64,000 bases of DNA from Ceratothoa steindachneri. Lineage: Eukaryota > Arthropoda > Malacostraca > Isopoda > Cymothoidae. Where the stretch lies: NCBI GenBank assembly GCA_963969495.1, contig OZ018324.1:160111758-160175757 (forward strand), in the 5' to 3' direction. The position numbers and the translations under genes are program-made. The notes beneath the pieces were generated by a model that was not told the DNA's origin, searched no databases, and worked only from the letters and a program-made list of their open reading frames with translations. Within the stretch, counting starts at the first letter, position 1, and every line of letters begins with the position of its first letter. Positions 58,476 through 64,000 of this stretch are shown here, one piece after another.

Positions 58476-59444
58476 ATTTTCGCAGGAAACCAACAGTCAC
58501 CTCAGACAGTCTCATGAGACTCCGGTTAAAGGCATTTGGATTCGCAAGGAAAAAGCCGAGGAAGACCCCACGCTCGGTGAGAGGGGACATGAGAAATCAA
58601 ACTGAGTCACTCCCTTCAACTGTCTCTATGGGGAGACTCAAATTTGGAGTTAGTGTGGTATAATACAGAAGAGAGAGACAAACAATAACTATAAATAGAC
58701 AAGCATAAATCCCGACCTCATTTCTGACAACAACTCCAACTGAACTAGCTATACGAATCGCCTCACAAGACTAGTGTGTTCGTCTCAATAGGTAAGAGAC
58801 AGCAGCAAGCAGATGAAAATGCCTCATTGTGTAAGTGATTTTCTATCGTTTTTATCTGCTGATTTAACTCTCTAAGCATTAATCAGTTCCAAACGATTAT
58901 CGTCTAAGCAAACGGCTTACCAAACAACATTATTGATCTCTAACATACCATTTTCTATTTTTATAACACTACAAACTCTTGCATCCTACTTAAGTTCTCT
59001 ACAAACGAGAAAAACGGATGCAATGAATCCTAAGATTCCTTGGGAAGAAAAAATTTACTTCCAAGCCTATACTAGCGTTGTATTTAACTGTGAATTAATC
59101 ATTAATTCTAACATTTTCTATTACCAATAAGACCTGGCACCACCTATTGAATCCATAGATCTGCGCCAACAAACCAATCCATTTTAGCTATAACAAACTT
59201 GTAGCACTCTTCCGATCTGAATCTTTAGAATTTGTACAATCAACCAATCCATTTTAACATTATAACAACCTAGCAGAATGATTTAAAAAAAAAAAATTGG
59301 TACTTCATCTGCTTTAGAATCGGCGTGATATGAGGCATTGCAATAACACTGAGCACGCCAGGTCATGAATCTACTGTCCATATTTCTTATGCTTTCTATT
59401 CTGGTTGCAACCAGTGAGGACACATTTGGCGAAATTACCAGGAA
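58476..59444. other. Spacer with an imperfect duplication
   Basis: No recognised gene. AAACCAATCCATTTTAGCTA (about 59171) and CAACCAATCCATTTTAACAT (about 59239) form an imperfect local tandem duplication of roughly 70 bp. The first 300 bp after the leader block is less AT-rich and may be LTR or leader DNA. Confidence 0.3.
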
Positions 59445-60011
59445 CTAAGCTGTGAATCTTATCGACATCCACCCACTCGCCGCTGCCATCTTCCAACGGA
59501 GACTGCAAACTAGATGTCGAATTTTCACTGCCTCACAGGCACTTATCGAGCTCTGTGAGTCGCTATAAATCAAAAATCGGTCTATGGTAACCACCTCTGC
59601 CGTGAAAATAGAATAAGCACCAGGAAGAGCCTCACCAGCATCAAACAGGGAAGAGAGGGAGAGGGAATTAGCATGGAAGTCAACTTGTCTTTCGGAGTTG
59701 GAACCATCAGTGTACACCGGCCTGGCTCCGGTGTGACATGGTATGTGATCAAAAATATATTAAAGCAATATTCCCAAAGGTGTAGAAGCTTTGAGATCAT
59801 ATGATGGGCGACAAAGGTTGTGATGTTAGACCAAAATCTCGTAGGATTTCCTTAACTCTAAAACGGAAAAGCTATTTCTCATCTGGCTAGTCTCCGTAGA
59901 TATTGGATGCGTTCGAAATGAGAACCGTTTTGGGGTAGGGGAGACGCTGATTATGGAAAAACTTATTGCACATAATTGATGGCAAAGCTGAGATACAATA
60001 GTTTCCATCAA
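59445..60011 (-). pseudogene. LINE RNase H fragment
   Basis: Minus strand. HVTPEPGR then VYTDGSNSER (first catalytic Asp, about 59717), GAYSIFTAEVVTIDRFLIYSDSQSS (catalytic Glu and Asp: TAE and SDSQSS) match RNase H domains of I-type LINEs. Downstream, frames resembling the terminal His/Cys region (CVLTGCNQNRKHKKYG) follow below 59440. Upstream pieces to 60011 are compatible with the RT-RNase H linker. The RT itself is not found, so it is a fragment. It differs from families A and C, which show no RNase H. Confidence 0.65.
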
Positions 60012-60029
60012 GAGACATGATCACAGTAA

Positions 60030-60254
60030 TCAACTCATAATTCTCCTGTTATCATATGTATTGCCTTTATTTGTCTTGCTATTTAAATAAATGAAAGTTT
60101 TTTCCCGTATTCGGGGGACACTCAAGTTCCCTTCCATCAGGATGACATAACTCTTAGCGTTTATGAAAGTCATTTCAATCGGATCGTTATGCCTAGATAC
60201 TCTATAATCTCTTAAACAATTAGGGATGACACCGAATTTATATATTTTGCCCAA
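60030..60254 (-). other. Unidentified minus-strand ORF
   Basis: Open frame of 74 codons (YKFGVIPNCLRDYRVSRHND, PIEMTFINAKSYV). Coding-like but not recognised. It lies just upstream of the RNase H fragment on the same strand and might belong to the same element. Confidence 0.2.
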
Positions 60255-60403
60255 ATGTAAATCAAATTAATATTCTGTACAACATGTACAACCTGTAAAG
60301 GTTTATGTGTATGAGAGAAAAAGTTCCATCAAATAAATTTAACGTTCTATTTTGCCAGCAAGTGTCATTATAACGTGTTTCCCTTGTGTGAATGTGTATT
60401 GAG

Positions 60404-61375
60404 ATGGAAGTGAAAAGAATCGAGATCTGTGTTCTCCTGCACGCGGACCACAACAAGTCTAACATCGCCATGCGACTCAACGTCAGCTTGATGAACGTCC
60501 ACAAAGTCGCAGAAAGGCTTAATAACGTGCAATACATCAAAGATCAAACTCGTTCAGCCAGGCCTTAAGTTGTCTACCATTTTGCTGTGAGAAAAGCCTT
60601 TGAAAGTGCTCCCTCGTAGAAGAACATTCTGGTGGCCAGGCTTTCCAGGGCCATCAAGTAGAAGAGTGGCAAGAGCTTCAAGTACGTAGAAAGGCTTCTG
60701 CTCACGTACCGTTTCCGAGAACAAAGTCGTGAGCATTGTCGTCGTCTTTTCAACGATTTGAGGACATGGTAATTGAACTCTCATTTTTTCTTATGAAACA
60801 ACTTCATGGTCGATCCGGTCATCAACAAGCAGAAAAATCACGTGGTAAACTTTGGCCAGTATGTTCTTCGAGGTCCGCTACGTGTCGACAAGCAAGCACC
60901 CGGATACCGTGAAAATGGTATTCGTCGTGGCTTCGAATGGCTAGAAGATGCCACGGGTGTAGTTCGCGGCCAGTTACAGCTTCGCCGCTGCAGATTTTAG
61001 TGGGCATCTTTGCCAAGAAATTCATACCCTTGGTGAGAAGGATCACAAAGAAGGCGGACTACGTCATCAGCAGAATGGTGCTCCGGCCCACACGGCCAAG
61101 AACGTTCAAGAGTGGGTGAGGTCGAACATGAACTTCTGGTCGAAGGACCTAGGGGCTGCTGCAGTCGCCCGACTAAAATCATCGACTACAGAGTGTCAGC
61201 ACATGTGGACAGTCAGGGTGCAAGGTCCGCCACAGCAACGTTAAAGAGCTGTAGCCATCCCTCCGTCAACCGCGTGTAGGCCAGCATAAGGAAGGACATC
61301 GTATCCAACGCGTGTGCGTCCTTCAGGTCTCGCCTTGAATGCGTGTTCACCGCGAAGAGCGGTCACGTTGATTAA
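60404..61375 (+). pseudogene. Tc1-like transposase, decayed
   Basis: ATG at 60404: MEVKRIEICVLLHADHNKSN with a helix-turn-helix (IAMRLNVSLMNVHKVAERL) and TRSARP. Then, broken by stops, VRKAFESAP, GKSFKYVERLLLTY, RLFNDLR. VDPVINKQKNHVVNFGQ follows (about 60810; the first Asp of FSDEK is not preserved in frame). KFIPLVRRITKKADYV and NGAPAHTAKNVQEWVRSNMN (about 61070-61130) cover the second Asp region, with Asn-Gly in place of Asp-Gly. QSPD-stop-N (about 61165) is the PDLN box. The C-terminus CASFRSRLECVFTAKSGHVD stops at 61375. No terminal repeats recognised. Inactive. Confidence 0.7.
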
Positions 61376-61639
61376 TATTAATATTTATATACGCATTTAT
61401 ATGTTAAAACAATAAAAACTTGTCCAACTGCATCAAAATTATCTTTTTATCCTTTGTAGAGAGATACGTAACGAGTGTAACAGGACTTTAGCAATATCCT
61501 GAATTCTCCCTATATAGTCTCTCTTTCCAATTCCATATCCAAGATATTAAAACATGTCCCGCCAAGAGTGGTTGCGGAACAATTAAAGGGTTTTCTCTTT
61601 GCACTCGAAATAAAGATTGTGGTTTCGAGATCGTTGTTA
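61376..61639. other. Spacer
   Basis: AT-rich; AATAAA at about 61410 could be a relic of the transposon's polyadenylation signal. No gene. Confidence 0.3.
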
Positions 61640-62325
61640 CCATTAGATCTCTCCGCTAATTGATTGCCATATTTTCCTAGGAGTCGGTGATAAAGCACAA
61701 AAGATTAAGGTAAAATAAAATAAATAATAGAAATTGATTAGAATAGTCAGAATAGGAAATGAATTAACAAAATGAGAAGGAATAATGAAAGTCACGAGGT
61801 GAATAAATCTGTCATGGCAAACACACTTAATTAAATATATGTGCCAGTCAGTGCATTCCAAACTATTAGGAACAAGGCTGTACAAAGATAAATATAATTA
61901 ATACGATTGAACTACTGAGGCAGTTCATCCCTAGAGAGCAAGCTTGAAGCTCATTTTTATTCTAATTTATTTGCAATTTCCTCTATTTCTACATGCCGCA
62001 CATACTTATGAGCTGTTGTTGAAATTATGAAATTCGCAGTGTGTAAATGGCACGTCTTACGAGAATTTATTTATTATATATATATATATACTCGCGTATA
62101 TTTTGTTTAAAACTTTGGATTTATTTGCGAGTTTTTGATCGACAAAACCTGAATGTAAAGAGCAATTTTTATTTACTAAAGTTAAACAAAGTCGTTGAAT
62201 TTATTGGAGTCTCTAGAGCAGAAGGTAATAGAGGAATGAGAAAGAAGACAAACCTGGCGAAATTCAATGAGCGAACTCACTCAAGTTGGTGGTTGGCAGA
62301 TAGATCAAGTAAATGAAGGAAGTTT
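61640..62325 (+). repeat. Dispersed repeat R2, copy 3
   Basis: ATTAGATCTCTCCGCTAA, AATAGAAATTGATTAGAATA, CACGAGGTGAATAA, GGAACAAGGCTGTACAAAGA, TTCTACATGCCGCACATACT and TGGCGAAATTCAATGAGCGA occur in the same order as at 35655-36440. A short (TA)n at 62076-62090 interrupts it. Confidence 0.8.
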
Positions 62326-62349
62326 GCTCTGCGGGACCAGGGGTGGGGA

Positions 62350-63835
62350 AATACGATAGGAAAAAGGGAAAACAATATGATATTAAAAAGTACGAATGAC
62401 TTTAAGGGGAATTATTAATTTCAAACATTCTATGTAGTACTAGTACTGTGTTGGTATACAGTCACGCATAGTTTTCGACTAGTTGGCGCCCGAAAGAAAT
62501 TTGAGATTTTACAAAGATTATCTATCGTTGCTATATTAACTACGATTTTTTTTAGTTAATTTGAATGTAATTCCATTTAGCTTCTCCCCCAAAGAAAAGG
62601 AATTTCTGATGTAACTTGATATAATAGTTTTAATTAGTTACTATTTAAAATCTTTTTTTATGATTCAACAGAAAACGAATCCTTTATAGGTAACTAAATA
62701 TATCTGCCAATAATTAATATTTATTATGTTTTTATAATAATTGTTTGCATCCATAATAGGTTTTCTGCATTTCAATTGGCGCAGAAAACACTCTTTGCCG
62801 ACATCTTTCTGTCATCTCTTTTGCGATAAATGTTAATTAGCCTTATTTCCGCACCTTTAACAAAACTATTATTTTGGAATTTGTCTATGTTTTGACAGAA
62901 ATCCATTATAGCATCGAAGCTGGGATAATATTCGCGCGAAAACGCAAGCGCATTCCACCATTAACCTTCAAAATGCTCAGCCATTTTGAAATGAAGAACT
63001 TGAGTCTATGCACGAGGTCGGCGAACTCGGGTAAATTACTCCAAATGGGTTAAAAATAAAAATTGCGGGGGTAATGAAGACACCTAAATAAAATTGCCAA
63101 AACAAACCCTTAATTTGGCAATAAAGACAATGGGCAAAGATTCTAGCTGCTGGAAGCACCGACCACGAACGTCACCCTTGACTTAGAAACTGGTGGAACG
63201 ACCCCAATTCTCATTATCGACACCACCGTCACATAACTTTTGACCTAGTTAGTGTCTCTGCTAGCAGTTAATAGGAGTGCATTGTTTATGTTAGGAGGCT
63301 TATAACTCTCTATGACCAAGATAGGATTGTGTGTTTTTTATTTTTCAAGTTTTATATTTTTTATTTTATTCTAGTTTCCGCGGCTTTAATTTTTGGATCC
63401 ATTTCTTTATGAGTATTAATGTATTTTCCATAGAAATGGATCCGATTAATGGATTTGAATTCTCTTTGTGGTTCACGGATTCTGTGAACTTTCATGTCTT
63501 CTGGGATAATTTTGCCGAACACAAATTTGATTTATCGTAATACCCCCCAAAGTTTGCCGATGTCTGGTCTATGCCATCGATAAGTTTCGCTTTAATAGAC
63601 TTTTTTGTCTCCTTTTCGGCTATTTTTTCTATGTTCATTTTCAACCACCGGAAAAAAATACTCAAAACCTCACATATCCAATAAAACCAAACCAAACGAA
63701 TACAGAAAACCTAACCTAGCTAAAATACAAACTAAAAACTTTAACCAATCCAGAAAAAGCCACTTAACCCAACCAGCTACCACAAAAAAACAAACAAACT
63801 AAACTAGAATAAGCTTCTTTTCGTCTCAAAATAAG
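62350..63835 (+). repeat. Dispersed repeat R3, interrupted copy
   Basis: Matches 37555-38520 from AATATGATATTAAAA to the AACCTAACCTAGCTAAA tail, except for a 555-bp insertion at 63012-63566. R2 directly precedes it, as R2 precedes R3 (with about 1.1 kb between) at 35.6-38.7 kb. Confidence 0.8.
63012..63566. mobile_element. Non-autonomous hAT-like element inserted in R3
   Basis: GTCTATGC occurs at 63004-63011 and again at 63567-63574, an 8-bp target duplication. The undisturbed R3 at 38.27 kb has GTCTATAACCGAC once. The ends are loosely inverted: left CACGAGGTCGGCGAACTCGG and, inward from the right, CAGACATCGGCAAACTTTGG. The interior has no transposase, only AT-rich DNA with GGATCCAT-type direct repeats. 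Length, 8-bp duplication and CA-starting ends suggest hAT; the class is inferred. Confidence 0.7.
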
Positions 63836-63941
63836 CTAGAAATTACAAAATGGCAACAATTTTAATATAATTTATATGACAACAGAGGTAAAAATTTATG
63901 TGCAATAACTAGTGAATGTGCTCTCTCTCCTCTCCTTCGCG

Positions 63942-63942
<1 letters not shown>

Positions 63943-64000
<58 letters not shown>
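63943..64000. repeat. (CT)n-(TA)n microsatellite at the right edge
   Basis: CT repeats to 63960 pass into TA repeats that run to the end of the window. The order is the reverse complement type of the (TA)n-(GA)n array at 16924-17058. Confidence 0.95.

Noticed and set aside
59207..59218. CTCTTCCGATCT, identical to the end of a common sequencing adapter
   Set aside because: Only 12 bases, lies inside an imperfect local duplication with continuous flanks, so chance is more likely than contamination. A vector/adapter screen would settle it.

Overview
The window reads as nuclear DNA of an animal, most likely an arthropod. It is AT-rich, full of (TA)n, (GA)n and (CA)n microsatellites, and almost every protein-coding signal belongs to a transposable element (TE). 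The mix of TEs (jockey-like and other LINEs, Ty3/gypsy, BEL/Pao, Penelope-like, mariner, several Tc1-like elements, and two uncharacterised repetitive families that I recall from arthropod and cnidarian genomes) fits a TE-rich crustacean, arachnid or insect. The species cannot be fixed from the sequence alone. I see no host gene I can name, no rRNA or tRNA gene, no CRISPR, and no bacterial-style operon. Nearly all coding regions are decayed by stops and frameshifts, so they are entered as pseudogenes.

Layout. 1-3.2 kb: a decayed Ty3/gypsy element on the minus strand (gag, protease, RT), interrupted by a same-strand LINE (family B, copy 1) whose 5' end lies near 1385 and which runs off the left edge. 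3.4-9.2 kb: dispersed non-coding repeats (here R1, R2, R3), a tandem duplication, and two unidentified ORFs. 9.4-19.1 kb: four same-orientation copies of a jockey-like LINE (family A) with CCHC ORF1, apurinic-type endonuclease (EN) and RT, separated by 3' UTRs that share a motif and, in two copies, a stem-loop. 19.7-20.4 kb: R3. 20.8-23.95 kb: LINE-B copy 2. 24-25 kb: a (TA)n array and an 850-bp polypyrimidine tract. 27.5-28.8 kb: a Penelope-like element with a GIY-YIG domain. 28.9-31.9 kb: LINE-B copy 3 ending in a 238-bp tandem duplication. 32.1-33.0 kb: Tc1-like element with DD37E spacing. 33.75-34.98 kb: 5'-truncated LINE (family C). 35-38.7 kb: R1, R2 and R3.

41-44.5 kb holds an uncharacterised repetitive protein family (called K here) with two perfect four-unit heat-shock elements and a TATA box just upstream. 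It is split by a Tc1-like element whose removal restores the reading frame. 47.6-49.6 kb is BEL/Pao pol. 49.7-50.1 kb is a small intact zinc-ribbon ORF behind a 30-bp-periodic array of ACGCATGCGT palindromes. 50.5-52.7 kb is a second uncharacterised family (L). 53.8-55.6 kb is a second copy of K with a fossil intron. 56.4-58.1 kb is a BEL/Pao integrase zinc finger cut by a complete 1298-bp mariner at a TA. 59.4-61.4 kb holds a LINE RNase H fragment and another Tc1-like pseudogene. 61.6-63.8 kb repeats R2 and R3, the latter carrying a 555-bp insertion with an 8-bp duplication.

The sequences do not form a pathway. They record layered insertions, several of which give relative ages: LINE-B after gypsy, Tc1 after family K, mariner after Pao, and the hAT-like insertion after R3.
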